Source: Methylibium sp. Root1272 (GTDB lineage: Bacteria > Pseudomonadota > Gammaproteobacteria > Burkholderiales > Burkholderiaceae_C). From it: a stretch of 64,000 nucleotides of DNA. The first letter of the stretch is position 1; every line of letters begins with the position of its first letter. Positions 45,432-54,219 of the stretch are shown here, piece after piece. The notes under the pieces are model-generated. The model saw only the letters and a program-made list of their open reading frames with translations. It ran no database searches and was not told where the DNA came from. Both the position numbers and the translations under genes were made by a program. Where the stretch lies: NCBI RefSeq assembly GCF_001425905.1, contig NZ_LMDY01000001.1, positions 254,890 to 318,889 of the forward strand, read 5' to 3'.

Positions 45432-46796
45432 CTACATGGAGCGGTTGCGCGCCAGCGGCGGGTTCTTCGCGAAGTAGCGCTGGATGCCGCTCAGCAGCGC
45501 CTCCACCAGTTGCGTCTGGTAGGCGGGGTCGCGCAGGCGGGTCTCTTCCTCCGGGTTGGAGATGAAGGCCGTTTCCACCAGGATGGAGGGCACGTCGGGT
45601 GCCTTCAGCACCGCGAAACCGGCCTGCTCGACGCGCGGCTTGTGCAGCCGGCCGACCTGGCCGATGCGTCCCAGCACCTCGCTGCCGAGCCGCAGGCTGT
45701 CGCGGATCTGTAAGCTGGTGCTCATGTCGAGCAGCGCGCGCGTGACGGCGGCGTCCTTGCTCTTGATGTTGGTGCCGCCCACCAGGTCGGCGGCGTTCTC
45801 CTTCTGCGCCATCCAGCGCGCCTCCACGCTGGTGGCGCCCGACTCGCTGAGCGCGAACACCGACGCGCCGCGCGCGTGCGGCTTGATGAAGGCGTCGGCG
45901 TGGATGGAGATGAACAAGTCGGCCTGCACCCGCCGCGCCTTGCGCACGCGCTCGTGCAGCGGCACGAAGAAGTCGGCGTCGCGCGTCATCATCGCGCGCA
46001 TGTTGGGCTGCTCGTTGATGCGGGCGCGCAGGCGTTGCGCCACCTGCAGCACCACGTCCTTCTCGCGCAGGCCGGTCGGGCCGATGGCGCCGGGGTCCTC
46101 GCCGCCGTGGCCGGGATCGAGCGCCACGATCACCAGCCGCTCGGCAATGCGCTTTGCGGCCGCCGCACCCGCCGACGGCGGCCCGCTGCCGGCCACCGGC
46201 GGTACCGGCAGCGGCCCGGTGGCGCTGGCGGCGGGCTTGTTGTTGTGGCCGCCCACCTGGCCGATGAAGTCGCCCAGCGCGTCGTTCACCGCCGAGGCGG
46301 CCCGGTCCGAGGGTTCGGCGGCGGCGCGGTCGGCGTAGACCTTCTCCTGCACCAGTGCCAGCAACGGGTCGCGCTCGGCGGTCGGGTAGAGGTCGAACAC
46401 CAGCCGGTGCCGGTAGGCGGCCACCGGCTCGAGCGTGAAGACCTGTGGCGCGGTCGGCTGCTTCAGGTCGATCACCAGCCTCACCACGCGCGGCTGGTTC
46501 TGGCCGACGCGCACGCCGGAAATGAACGGATCGCCGGCCTTGACCTTGCCGACCACCTCGCGCAGCTCGGGGCTGAGTTCGAGGCCGTCGATGTCGATCA
46601 CCACGCGGTGCGGGTTCTCGGCGATGAAGTGCCGTGCCGCGAGCGCGCTGTCGGATTCGATGGTCATGCGGGTGTAGTCGGCCGCCGGCCACACGCGCAC
46701 CGCGACGATGCTGGCGCCGAAGGCCAGTTCGCGCGTGCCGAGCAGCAGCACGACCGAGCCGGCGCGTTGCAGCAGTCGGCGTCGGGCGGATTTCAT
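45432..46796 (-). CDS. amiC: N-acetylmuramoyl-L-alanine amidase AmiC
   Basis: A 454-residue periplasmic zinc amidase that splits septal peptidoglycan during cell separation. The N-terminus has a twin-arginine-type signal (ARRRLLQRAGSVVLLLG), as in AmiA/AmiC. An AMIN domain (about 28-130) follows for septal targeting, then an alanine/proline linker, and the Amidase_3 domain with zinc ligands in VALDPGHGGEDPGA, the glutamate of GLREKDVVLQ, and SIHADAF. The terminal SILVETAFISNPEEE carries the catalytic glutamate. Its ATG overlaps the tsaE stop as ATGA. Confidence 0.95.
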   Translation of the reverse strand: MKSARRRLLQRAGSVVLLLGTRELAFGASIVAVRVWPAADYTRMTIESDSALAARHFIAENPHRVVIDIDGLELSPELREVVGKVKAGDPFISGVRVGQNQPRVVRLVIDLKQPTAPQVFTLEPVAAYRHRLVFDLYPTAERDPLLALVQEKVYADRAAAEPSDRAASAVNDALGDFIGQVGGHNNKPAASATGPLPVPPVAGSGPPSAGAAAAKRIAERLVIVALDPGHGGEDPGAIGPTGLREKDVVLQVAQRLRARINEQPNMRAMMTRDADFFVPLHERVRKARRVQADLFISIHADAFIKPHARGASVFALSESGATSVEARWMAQKENAADLVGGTNIKSKDAAVTRALLDMSTSLQIRDSLRLGSEVLGRIGQVGRLHKPRVEQAGFAVLKAPDVPSILVETAFISNPEEETRLRDPAYQTQLVEALLSGIQRYFAKNPPLARNRSM

Positions 46797-47263
46797 CGCA
46801 GCAGCTCCCGGCCGCGCTCGGTATAGGCCATCAGGGTCACGGCGCGTTGGTCGCCATCCAGCGGCGCAAGTTCCACGCGCAGGTCGGGGATGGGCAGGGT
46901 TTCGCCGGCGTTCTGCGCCCACTCCACGAGCTTCAGGCCCGGGCCCGCGAAGATGTCGCGAAAGCCCGCGTCCTCCCATTCGCGCTCGTCACCGAAGCGG
47001 TAGAAGTCGAAGTGCCAGGCCGGCCCGATGGCGAGCTCGTAGGGTTCGACCACCGCATAGCTCGGGCTCTTCACGCGGCCGGTGACGCCCAGCGCGCGCA
47101 GCAGGTGGCGTGTGAAGGTGGTCTTGCCGGCGCCGAGCGGTCCCTGCAGCTCGATGAAGGCGTCGCGCAGTGCCGTGTGGGCAGCGAGTGCGGACGCGCG
47201 CGCCGCGCAGGCGGCTTCGTCGGGCCAGTGTTCGTGACGGGTTTCTAGAATCGGTGGATGCAT
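46793..47263 (-). CDS. tsaE: tRNA threonylcarbamoyladenosine biosynthesis ATPase TsaE
   Basis: A 156-residue ATPase that works with TsaB and TsaD to make t6A37 in ANN-reading tRNAs. Walker A is GPLGAGKTTFTR, and the family segments VKSPSYAVVEPYEL, WHFDFYRF and LVEWAQNAG are present. The ATG at 47263 is the reverse complement of the CAT that follows the queG ATG, so the two genes begin back to back on ATGCAT. A TTG three codons upstream is an alternative start. Operon with amiC. Confidence 0.93.
   Translation of the reverse strand: MHPPILETRHEHWPDEAACAARASALAAHTALRDAFIELQGPLGAGKTTFTRHLLRALGVTGRVKSPSYAVVEPYELAIGPAWHFDFYRFGDEREWEDAGFRDIFAGPGLKLVEWAQNAGETLPIPDLRVELAPLDGDQRAVTLMAYTERGRELLR
47246..47251 (+). 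promoter_or_regulatory. -10 element 6 nt before queG
   Basis: TAGAAT ends 6 nt before the queG ATG, which places the start codon at the expected transcription start point. Confidence 0.5.
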
Positions 47264-48346
47264 CGAACGCAAGGCGTCCCGGACGAGCAGGCCGTGATGG
47301 CCGGGCTGCGCCGTGAGGCGCGCGAGCTCGGATTTTCACAGATCGGTGTGGCCGACGTGGACCTGCGCAGTGCCGAGCCCGGCCTGCTGGCCTGGTTGGC
47401 GCAGGGCTTTCACGGCAGCATGCACTACATGGCGCTGCACGGGCTGAAGCGGGCGCGGCCCGGCGAGCTGGTGCCGGGCACGGTGCGCGTGATCACGGCC
47501 CGCATGGACTACCTGCCGGCCTCGCTGCCCGAAGGCTGGCAGGCGATCGAGTTCGAGCGCCTGCGCCGGCCCGAGGCGGCGACCGTGTCGCTCTATGCCC
47601 GGGGCCGCGATTACCACAAGGTGCTGCGCGCGCGGTTGCAGACGCTGGCCGAGCGGCTGGCCCGGCAGCTGGGCCCGTTCGGGCACCGCGTGTTCACCGA
47701 TTCGGCGCCGGTGCTGGAGGTGGAGCTGGCGTCGCGCAGCGGCATCGGCTGGCGCGGCAAGCACACGCTGGCGCTGTCGCGCGAGGCCGGCTCGATGTTC
47801 TTCCTGGGCGAGATCTACGTCGACCTCGCGCTGCCGCTCACCGACCCGGTGGACGCGCACTGCGGCAGCTGCCGCGCCTGCATCGATATCTGCCCCACGC
47901 AGGCCATCGTCGGCGAGCGGCGCGTCGATGCGCGGCGCTGCATCTCCTACCTCACGATCGAACACGACGGGCCGATCCCGGCCGAACTGCGCGCGCCCAT
48001 GGGCAACCGCATCTACGGCTGCGACGACTGCCAGCTCGTGTGCCCGTGGAACAAGTACGCGAGCCGCGCGGTGCTGCCCGACTTCGACACCCGCGAGGCC
48101 TTCGAGGCGCCGGACCTGCTGGGGCTGTGGGCCTGGTCCGAGGCCGAGTTCCTGAAGCGCACCGAGGGCAGCGCGATCCGCCGCATCGGCCATGCGCGCT
48201 GGCGGCGCAACCTGGCGGTGGCGCTGGGCAACGCCTGGCGCGAGAGTGGCGACCCGGTCGTCGCGCACGCGCTGCAGTCGGCGCGAGACGGGGCGAGTGA
48301 GCTGCTGCGCGAGCACATCGACTGGGCGCTGGCGCAGCGCGCCTGA
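47258..48346 (+). CDS. queG: Epoxyqueuosine reductase
   Basis: A 362-residue cobalamin- and iron-sulfur-dependent enzyme that performs the last step of queuosine synthesis in tRNA. Two 4Fe-4S motifs are visible, CGSCRACIDICP and CDDCQLVCPWN, as is the N-terminal GFSQIGVADVDL and the catalytic-loop RDYHKVLR. ATG 47258 shares the palindrome ATGCAT with the divergent tsaE start; the ATG at 47297 is a possible later start. The -10 element TAGAAT lies 6 nt before the first ATG. Confidence 0.93.
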   Translation: MHRTQGVPDEQAVMAGLRREARELGFSQIGVADVDLRSAEPGLLAWLAQGFHGSMHYMALHGLKRARPGELVPGTVRVITARMDYLPASLPEGWQAIEFERLRRPEAATVSLYARGRDYHKVLRARLQTLAERLARQLGPFGHRVFTDSAPVLEVELASRSGIGWRGKHTLALSREAGSMFFLGEIYVDLALPLTDPVDAHCGSCRACIDICPTQAIVGERRVDARRCISYLTIEHDGPIPAELRAPMGNRIYGCDDCQLVCPWNKYASRAVLPDFDTREAFEAPDLLGLWAWSEAEFLKRTEGSAIRRIGHARWRRNLAVALGNAWRESGDPVVAHALQSARDGASELLREHIDWALAQRA

Positions 48347-48375
48347 GCGCCACCGCGGCCGTCGCGCGGGCGGAC

Positions 48376-49278
48376 TCAGCCCACTGCGAGCCGAAGCGCG
48401 ATCCAGGCCGGCAGCGTGACCATCCCCAGCAGCGTCGACACGGTCACGAGCCCGGCGACGAAGGGACCGTGGCCGCCCATGCGCACCGCCAGCACGTAGG
48501 CGCTCGACGCGGTGGGCATGGCGGCGAACGCGGCCAGCACCGTCAACTCCAGCGGCGGCATGCGCATCCAGAGGCCGTAGCCCAGCGCGAAGGCCGGCAG
48601 CAGCGCGTGGCGAATGGTCAGCAGCGCGGCGCCCAGCCTCGGCGCGATCGCCAGGCCGCCCAGTTGCAGGCCGGCACCCACTGCCATCAGCCCGAGTGGC
48701 AGCGCCGCGCTGCCGATGCGCTGCAGCGTGGTGCCGACCGCGTCGGGGAACTGCAGGCCCAGCAGGTTGGCCACCAGGCCGCCCAGGGTGCTGAGGATCA
48801 GCGGGTTGCGCATCAGCTCGCGGCCGAGATGGTGGCCACCGTGACGTGCCAGCGGCAGCACCGCGCCGGCGTTGCACAGCGGCACGCACACCGCCACCAG
48901 CACGGCCATCTGGGCCACGCCGGCCGCGCCGCCCAGCCGTTCGGCCATCGCCAGCGCGACGTAGGAGTTGAAGCGGAAGGCCGTCTGCGCACCGGAGGCG
49001 TGCAGCATCGGGTCGACGCCGGGCCAGCGCTTGAGCGCGTAGGCCAGCGCCATGCCCAGCACCACGGTGGCCACGCCGCCGAGCGCCAGCGAGGCGGCAT
49101 CGGCCGGGTTCAGCGGGTTGCGCACGATGGACGTGAACAGCAGCACCGGGAAGAGCAGGTGGTAGACCAGCTTCTCCATCGACTCCCAGATCGGGCGGTT
49201 CAGCGTCGTGTAGCGGCAGACGAGGAAGCCGACGACGATCAGCAGGAAGTCGGGCAGCAGGAGCAGGATGTCGCGCAT
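48376..49278 (-). CDS. AEC-family (auxin efflux carrier-like) transporter
   Basis: A 300-residue inner-membrane protein with about ten hydrophobic segments in the AEC/BART arrangement. Marks are FLLIVVGFLVCRYTTLNRPIWE (early part VVGFLVCRY), AFRFNSYVALAMA and the C-terminal AAMPTASSAYVLAVRMGG, which is typical of bacterial AEC permeases for malonate, malate or similar acids. ATG 49278 is chosen because the upstream extension is polar and lacks family similarity. It converges on queG. Substrate unknown. Confidence 0.87.
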   Translation of the reverse strand: MRDILLLLPDFLLIVVGFLVCRYTTLNRPIWESMEKLVYHLLFPVLLFTSIVRNPLNPADAASLALGGVATVVLGMALAYALKRWPGVDPMLHASGAQTAFRFNSYVALAMAERLGGAAGVAQMAVLVAVCVPLCNAGAVLPLARHGGHHLGRELMRNPLILSTLGGLVANLLGLQFPDAVGTTLQRIGSAALPLGLMAVGAGLQLGGLAIAPRLGAALLTIRHALLPAFALGYGLWMRMPPLELTVLAAFAAMPTASSAYVLAVRMGGHGPFVAGLVTVSTLLGMVTLPAWIALRLAVG

Positions 49279-49402
49279 CGGCGGAGGGCGAGGTGAGGCC
49301 GCTAGGGTAACGGCTGACCCTGTGAGGGGTTTCCACAATCGGCGGTGACACAGCGTGGGGGCACAGTCGACCGCATTGCCCATCTTCCCTCAGGAGCGCT
49401 CA

Positions 49403-50386
49403 ATGGTTTCGAGTTCCCGTCGCATCGTGCTGGCCGCCTGCGGAGTGCTGGCGGCACTTGCCCCGGCCTCGGCGGTGTTCGCCCAGGCCTACCCGAGCAA
49501 GCCGGTCCGGCTGATCGTGCCGTTCGCGCCCGGCGGCACCACCGACATCGTGGCCCGCGTGGTGGCCGAGAAGATGAACGGCCCGCTCGGGCAGACCGTG
49601 GTGGTCGAGAACAAGGCCGGCGGCGGCGGGATCATCGGTGCCAACGAGATCACCAAGGCGGCGCCGGACGGCTACACGATCGGCATGGCCACGGTGTCCA
49701 CCACGGCGTCCAACCCGGCCATCAACCCGAAGACGCCCTACAACCCTCTGACCGACTTCACGTCGATCATCAACATCGCGGCGACGCCGAACGTCATCGC
49801 GGTGCACCCCAGCTTTCCGGCCCGGGACTACAAGGGCTTCCTCGCCGAACTGAAGAAGAGCCCGGGCAAGTACAGCTTCTCGAGCTCGGGCACCGGCGGC
49901 ATCGGCCACCTCCAGATGGAGCTCTACAAGAGCCTGTCGGGCACTTTCGTGACCCACATTCCCTACCGCGGCGCCGGTCCGGCTCTCAACGACACGGTGG
50001 CGGGCCAGGTACCGATGATCTTCGACAACCTGCCGTCGGCGCTGCCCTTCATCAAGGACGGCCGCCTGATCGCGATCGTGGTGGCCGCGCCCGAGCGCCT
50101 GGCGGTATTGCCGAACGTGCCGACCTTCAAGGAGGTGGGCCTGGAGCCGGTGAACCGCATGGCCTACTACGGCTTCCACGGCCCCAAGGGCATGCCCCGG
50201 GATGTGGTCGACAAGATCGCCACCGCGACCAAGAAGACGCTGGAGGACCCGTCGGTGCGCAAGCGCATCGAGGACACCGGTTCGCTGATCGTCGCGAACA
50301 CGCCGGAGCAGTTCACCGCCCAGACGCAGGCCGAGTTCGAGGTCTACAAGAAGGTCGTCGAGAAGCAGAAGCTCAAGCTGGATTGA
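49403..50386 (+). CDS. Bug/TctC-family tripartite tricarboxylate receptor, orphan
   Basis: A 327-residue periplasmic binding protein. A Sec signal lies at 1-28 (ends VFAQA). The mature start [28 protein letters not shown] is the Bug signature (PFAPGGTTD). Bug proteins bind carboxylates such as citrate, glutamate, nicotinate or terephthalate. No tctA/tctB permease genes are adjacent, as is common for the expanded Bug set of Burkholderiales. CAGGAG precedes the ATG. Confidence 0.92.
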   Translation: MVSSSRRIVLAACGVLAALAPASAVFAQAYPSKPVRLIVPFAPGGTTDIVARVVAEKMNGPLGQTVVVENKAGGGGIIGANEITKAAPDGYTIGMATVSTTASNPAINPKTPYNPLTDFTSIINIAATPNVIAVHPSFPARDYKGFLAELKKSPGKYSFSSSGTGGIGHLQMELYKSLSGTFVTHIPYRGAGPALNDTVAGQVPMIFDNLPSALPFIKDGRLIAIVVAAPERLAVLPNVPTFKEVGLEPVNRMAYYGFHGPKGMPRDVVDKIATATKKTLEDPSVRKRIEDTGSLIVANTPEQFTAQTQAEFEVYKKVVEKQKLKLD

Positions 50387-50390
50387 ACTT

Positions 50391-50450
50391 GCTCACCCCC
50401 GTTGCGGCTGCGCCGCTCCCCCTCGAGGGGGCGACGCTGGTGGCCCGGCG
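50391..50450. repeat. Dispersed GC-rich palindromic repeat, copy 1
   Basis: Directly after the Bug gene, containing the perfect 14-bp palindrome CCCCCTCGAGGGGG (50418-50431). A related, less regular copy lies at 61651-61720 after lpdA; both share CCCCC...GT.GC...TGC.CC...CCGAGGGGGCG. Such elements are scattered between genes in many Burkholderiales. Confidence 0.5.
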
Positions 50451-50534
50451 GAGCCGGAGCCACGGCGTCTACTCGGTTCGACCGTGTTTGCGCGTCCGGA
50501 GCTGCCGGGGGGTTTATGGGCACACTGCGGTGTG

Positions 50535-51455
50535 ATGCCACACGACGAACTGCCGCCTCTGCCCGCCGACAGTGGCGTCGCGATCGACGCCTTTCTCGAG
50601 GCGTTGTGGGTCGAGGACGGGCTGTCGGCCAACACGCTGTCGGCCTACCGGCGCGACCTGACGCTGTATGCGCGGTGGCTGGGCCACACCACCGGCAAGC
50701 CGCTCGACGGCAGCGGCGAGGCCGACCTGCGAGCCTACGCGCTGGAGCGGCACGCCGGCACGCGCGCAACCAGTGCGAACCGCCGGCTCACCGTCTTCAA
50801 GCGCTATTTCCGCTGGGCGCTGCGCGAGCACCGGCTGAGCGCCGATCCGACCCTGAAGCTGCTGGCCGCGAAGCAGCCGCTGCGGGTGCCCAAGATCCTG
50901 AGCGAGGCGCAGGTGGAGGCGCTGCTGGAGGCGCCCGACGTCGACACGCCGCTCGGTCTGCGCGACCGCGCGATGCTGGAGATCCTGTACGCCAGCGGAC
51001 TGCGCGTCAGCGAGCTGGTCACGCTGAAGAGCGTGAACGTGGGCTTTTCGGAGGCGGCGCTGCGTGTCACCGGCAAGGGCAGCAAGGAGCGGCTGGTGCC
51101 GTTCGGCGAGGAGGCGCACGGCTGGCTGATGCGCTACCTGGCGCAGGCGCGCGCCGGCATCCTGGGCGGGCAGGCCAGCGACGCGCTGTTCGTCACCGCG
51201 CGGGGCGGGGCGATGACGCGGCAGGCGTTCTGGCAGTTGATCAAGCGGCACGCCAGGTCGGCCGGTATCGAGGTGCCGCTGTCGCCGCACACGCTGCGCC
51301 ATGCCTTCGCGACCCACCTGCTCAACCATGGCGCCGACCTGCGCGCGGTGCAGATGCTGCTGGGCCATGCCGACATCTCCACCACGACGATCTACACGCA
51401 CGTGGCGCGCGAGCGGCTCAAGCAGTTGCACGCGCAGCACCATCCGCGCGGTTGA
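50535..51455 (+). CDS. xerD: Tyrosine recombinase XerD
   Basis: A 306-residue site-specific recombinase that resolves chromosome dimers at dif with XerC. The SAM-like N-terminal domain (about 12-105) precedes a catalytic domain with the full set R157, K181, H252, R255, H278 and Tyr287. HTLRHAFATHLLNHGADLRAVQMLLGH matches XerD (key part FATHLLNHGADLR). ATG 50535 follows a reading without a good ribosome site; a longer in-frame start at 50484 lacks homology. It is a housekeeping recombinase, not an island integrase. Confidence 0.92.
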   Translation: MPHDELPPLPADSGVAIDAFLEALWVEDGLSANTLSAYRRDLTLYARWLGHTTGKPLDGSGEADLRAYALERHAGTRATSANRRLTVFKRYFRWALREHRLSADPTLKLLAAKQPLRVPKILSEAQVEALLEAPDVDTPLGLRDRAMLEILYASGLRVSELVTLKSVNVGFSEAALRVTGKGSKERLVPFGEEAHGWLMRYLAQARAGILGGQASDALFVTARGGAMTRQAFWQLIKRHARSAGIEVPLSPHTLRHAFATHLLNHGADLRAVQMLLGHADISTTTIYTHVARERLKQLHAQHHPRG

Positions 51456-51492
51456 ACGGGCGCCGCCCGGGGCGCGGACTACCATCGGAGCC

Positions 51493-52206
51493 TTGAAGCA
51501 CCGCCTCCTTCCCGCCGTCGGCTGGTTGCATGAACTGCGCCGGCGGACCCGCGTGCTGAGCCTGGTGAAGATGACGGGCACCACCGTCGGCATCTCGCTC
51601 TTCTTCGTCGCCTACTTCTGGGTGATGCGCCACACGCCGCAGTCGATCACGACGATGCCGCTGATCGCGATGGACGACTGGGTGGCCTTCCAGCCCGCCG
51701 CGCTGCCGCTGTATGTCTCGCTGTGGTTCTACGTGTCGATGGCCCCGGCGCTGCTGAACGATGCGCGGGAGGTGCGCACCTATGCGCTGTCGGCGCTGCT
51801 GCTGAGCCTGGTCGGGCTGGCGATCTTCTGGCTGTGGCCGAGCAAGGTGCCCGAGTTCGAGATCGACTGGGCCCGGCATGCCTCGGTGGCTTTCCTGAAG
51901 TCGGCCGACGTGGCCGGCAACGCCTGCCCGTCGTTGCACGCGGCGTTTGCGGTGTTCACCGCAGTGTGGTTCGAACGCCTGTTCCGCCAGACGGCTGCCG
52001 GCGTATTGCTGCGCGGCCTGAACCTGCTGTGGTGCGTGGGCATCCTGTATGCCACGCTGGCGGTCCGACAGCACGTGGCGCTGGACATGCTGGCCGGCAG
52101 CGCGCTGGGGGGCCTGGTGGGCTGGCTGAGCCTGCTGGCGCTCGATCGCCGGCCGGCGACGCGCTCTGCGGCCGCTGCGCCGAACGCGCGCGCGCGCGGC
52201 ACCTGA
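51493..52206 (+). CDS. PAP2-family membrane phosphatase/phosphotransferase (Aur1/Ipt1-like)
   Basis: A 237-residue polytopic membrane protein. The PAP2 catalytic elements NACPSLHAAFAV and RQHVALDMLAG (His and Asp) are present; the PSLHA form is characteristic of the Aur1/Ipt1-like PAP2_3 group. The first PAP2 motif is weak. About six hydrophobic segments are seen. TTG 51493 is chosen because TACCAT (51480-51485) ends 7 nt before it, as at several other leaderless starts here; a later ATG at 51571 is possible. Likely acts on lipid phosphates at the outer face of the inner membrane. Confidence 0.78.
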   Translation: MKHRLLPAVGWLHELRRRTRVLSLVKMTGTTVGISLFFVAYFWVMRHTPQSITTMPLIAMDDWVAFQPAALPLYVSLWFYVSMAPALLNDAREVRTYALSALLLSLVGLAIFWLWPSKVPEFEIDWARHASVAFLKSADVAGNACPSLHAAFAVFTAVWFERLFRQTAAGVLLRGLNLLWCVGILYATLAVRQHVALDMLAGSALGGLVGWLSLLALDRRPATRSAAAAPNARARGT

Positions 52207-52219
52207 AGCAGGGGCCTGG

Positions 52220-52225
52220 GACAAT
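52220..52225 (+). promoter_or_regulatory. -10 element 6 nt before marC
   Basis: GACAAT ends 6 nt before the marC-family ATG, with no ribosome site between. Confidence 0.45.
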
Positions 52226-52231
52226 CGGCCC

Positions 52232-52834
52232 ATGGATCACAGCTTCCTCTCCGCCTTCGTCCTGCTGCTGCTGGTGCTCGACCCCTTCGGCAGCCTGCCG
52301 ATCTTCATCTCGGTGCTGAAGGGCGTGCCGCCCGAGCGGCGCACCCGCGTGGCGGTGCGCGAGGTGCTGATCGCCTTCTGCGTGCTGCTGACGTTCATGT
52401 TCGCGGGGCAAGGCTTCCTGAACCTGATGCACCTGTCGGAGCGCTCGCTCGAGGTGGCCGGCGGCGTGATCCTGCTGATCATCGCGATCCGCATGATCTT
52501 CACGTCGGGCTCGCAGATCTACGCGTCCGACGGCGGCGCTCGCGAGCCCTTCATCTTCCCGCTCGCGGTGCCGCTGCTGGCCGGGCCGTCGGCGATGGCC
52601 ACGGTGCTGCTGCTGGCCTCACGGCAGCCGCAGCAGTTGTGGCAGTGGGTCGGCGCGGTCAGCGCCGCGATGCTGGTGTGTGGCGTGGTGATGCTGGCGG
52701 CCGACCGCATCCGCAAGCTGCTCGGTCACTCGATGGTGTCGGCGATCGAGAAGCTGATGGGCCTGGTGCTGACCGCGGTGGCGGTCGAGATGATCCTGGC
52801 GGGGTTGAAGCGTTATTTCTTCGACAGCCTTTGA
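52232..52834 (+). CDS. MarC-family integral membrane protein
   Basis: A 200-residue protein with six predicted transmembrane segments. The opening LLLVLDPFGSLPIFISVLKG is the MarC/YhgN hallmark (DPFGSLPIF), and FPLAVPLLAGPSAMATVLL is conserved. Family members were once linked to multiple antibiotic resistance, but the function is unknown; some behave like amino acid exporters. It ends 7 bp before the convergent DUF455 gene. Confidence 0.9.
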   Translation: MDHSFLSAFVLLLLVLDPFGSLPIFISVLKGVPPERRTRVAVREVLIAFCVLLTFMFAGQGFLNLMHLSERSLEVAGGVILLIIAIRMIFTSGSQIYASDGGAREPFIFPLAVPLLAGPSAMATVLLLASRQPQQLWQWVGAVSAAMLVCGVVMLAADRIRKLLGHSMVSAIEKLMGLVLTAVAVEMILAGLKRYFFDSL

Positions 52835-52841
52835 CGCCGAC

Positions 52842-53663
52842 TCATTCGCCCAGGTAAGCCAATTCCTCGGCGCTGAAGCCCGCTGCTGCGCGGGCCGCCA
52901 GATTGAAGGGCGGCCGCGGGCGTGGCGCCTCGTAGCGGGCCGCGAGTTCGGGGTAGAGCGCCACCGGATCCAGGCCGTCGCGCTCGCACAGCCAGCGGTA
53001 CCAGTGGTTGCCGATCGCCACATGGCCGATCTCGTCGCGCAGGATGATCCCGAGGATCTCGACCGCGCGGGCGTCGCCGGCCCCCGCGAACTTGCGTTGC
53101 AGCGGCGGGGTGGCGTCGAGCCCGCGGGCCTCCAGCGTGCGCGGGACCAGGGCCATGCGGGCGATGGGATCGTGCGCGGTGCGCTCGGTCATGATCCACA
53201 GGCCATCGTGGGCCGGAAAGTCGCCGTAGTCGTGGCCCAGGCTCACCAGATGCTTGCGCAGCAGCGTGAAGTGCAAGGCTTCCTCGCCGGCCACCTGCAG
53301 CCAGTCGCGGTAGTAGGCCTCCGGCAGGCCGGGGAAGCGCCAGAGGGCGTCGAGCGCGAGGTTGATCGCGTTGAACTCGATGTGGGCGATGGCGTGCAGC
53401 AGCGCGGCCCGGCCCTCGGGACTGGCCATCGAGCGTTGCGGCACCCGCAGCGCCGGCAGCAGCACGGGCCGCTCGGGCCGGCCGGGCAGCGGCCCTGCAG
53501 GCTGGAGCGTGGCCGTGGTGTCGAGTGCGAGCGCGTCGCGCCCGGCCAGCAGCGCGCGTGCCGCCGCGGCCTTGGCCAATGGATCGCATTCCTGCAGCAG
53601 CGCCAGCGCGCGGCTGCGCAGTTCAAGTTCTTGCTCGCCGGCGCGGGGCAGGTCGGGATGCAT
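52842..53663 (-). CDS. DUF455 ferritin-like protein
   Basis: A 273-residue cytoplasmic protein of the DUF455 ferritin-like group. Candidate di-iron ligands are in HAIAHIEFNAINLALD, GEEALHFTLL and LRDEIGHVAIGNHWY, spaced as in a four-helix carboxylate-bridged di-iron centre. Reaction unknown. ATG 53663 is chosen because GATAAT lies 7 nt before it on the same strand; longer readings overlap the divergent carbonic anhydrase gene. Confidence 0.85.
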   Translation of the reverse strand: MHPDLPRAGEQELELRSRALALLQECDPLAKAAAARALLAGRDALALDTTATLQPAGPLPGRPERPVLLPALRVPQRSMASPEGRAALLHAIAHIEFNAINLALDALWRFPGLPEAYYRDWLQVAGEEALHFTLLRKHLVSLGHDYGDFPAHDGLWIMTERTAHDPIARMALVPRTLEARGLDATPPLQRKFAGAGDARAVEILGIILRDEIGHVAIGNHWYRWLCERDGLDPVALYPELAARYEAPRPRPPFNLAARAAAGFSAEELAYLGE

Positions 53664-53666
53664 CCG

Positions 53667-53676
53667 TAAAATTATC
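53667..53676. promoter_or_regulatory. Overlapping divergent -10 elements
   Basis: TAAAAT (53667-53672, plus strand) and GATAAT (53676-53671, minus strand) overlap in 10 bp. The minus element stands 7 nt from the DUF455 ATG; the plus element leaves a 22-nt gap with CGGAG before the carbonic anhydrase ATG. RNA polymerase could not occupy both at once. Confidence 0.45.
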
Positions 53677-53694
53677 GCTTTGCCGGAGTTGCCC

Positions 53695-54219
53695 ATGGCC
53701 CTGTACCAGCTCGATGACCGCGTGCCGCAGGTGCATGCGACGGCCTATGTGGCCGAGAGCGCCGAGTTGATCGGCAGCGTGGTGGTCGGAGAAGGCGCCA
53801 GCGTGTGGTCGCAGGTGACGATGCGCGGCGACAACGAGCCGATCGTCATCGGCCGCCACTCCAACGTGCAGGAAGGCAGCGTGCTGCACACCGACCCGGG
53901 CTGCCCGCTGGTGGTGGGCGAGGGCGTCACGGTGGGACACCAGGCCATGCTGCACGGCTGCACCGTCGGCGACGGTGCGCTGATCGGCATCCAGGCGGTG
54001 GTGCTCAATCGCGCGAAGATCGGCCGCAACTGCCTGGTCGGTGCCGGCGCGCTGGTCACCGAGGGCAAGGAGTTCGAGGACGGCATGCTGATCCTCGGCA
54101 GCCCCGCCAAGGCGGTGCGGCCCCTGAGCGAAGAGGACATCGCACGGATGCAGCGCGGCACCCGGACCTACGTGGACCGGGCCCAGCGTTTCAAGGCCAC
54201 GTTGAAGCGTGTCGCTTGA
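53695..54219 (+). CDS. yrdA: Gamma-class carbonic anhydrase family protein
   Basis: A 174-residue left-handed beta-helix protein of hexapeptide repeats (for example VIGRHSNVQEGSV). The three zinc-ligand histidines are present: H65, H82 and H87 in GSVLH and GHQAMLHG. Homologues such as YrdA/CaiE are trimers with possible CO2 hydration or acyl-binding roles. It is divergent from the DUF455 gene with only 31 bp between starts. Confidence 0.9.
   Translation: MALYQLDDRVPQVHATAYVAESAELIGSVVVGEGASVWSQVTMRGDNEPIVIGRHSNVQEGSVLHTDPGCPLVVGEGVTVGHQAMLHGCTVGDGALIGIQAVVLNRAKIGRNCLVGAGALVTEGKEFEDGMLILGSPAKAVRPLSEEDIARMQRGTRTYVDRAQRFKATLKRVA

Noticed and set aside
50535-51455. Tyrosine recombinase as an island or prophage integrase
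   Set aside because: Its sequence is that of chromosomal XerD, and no att site or phage gene is adjacent.
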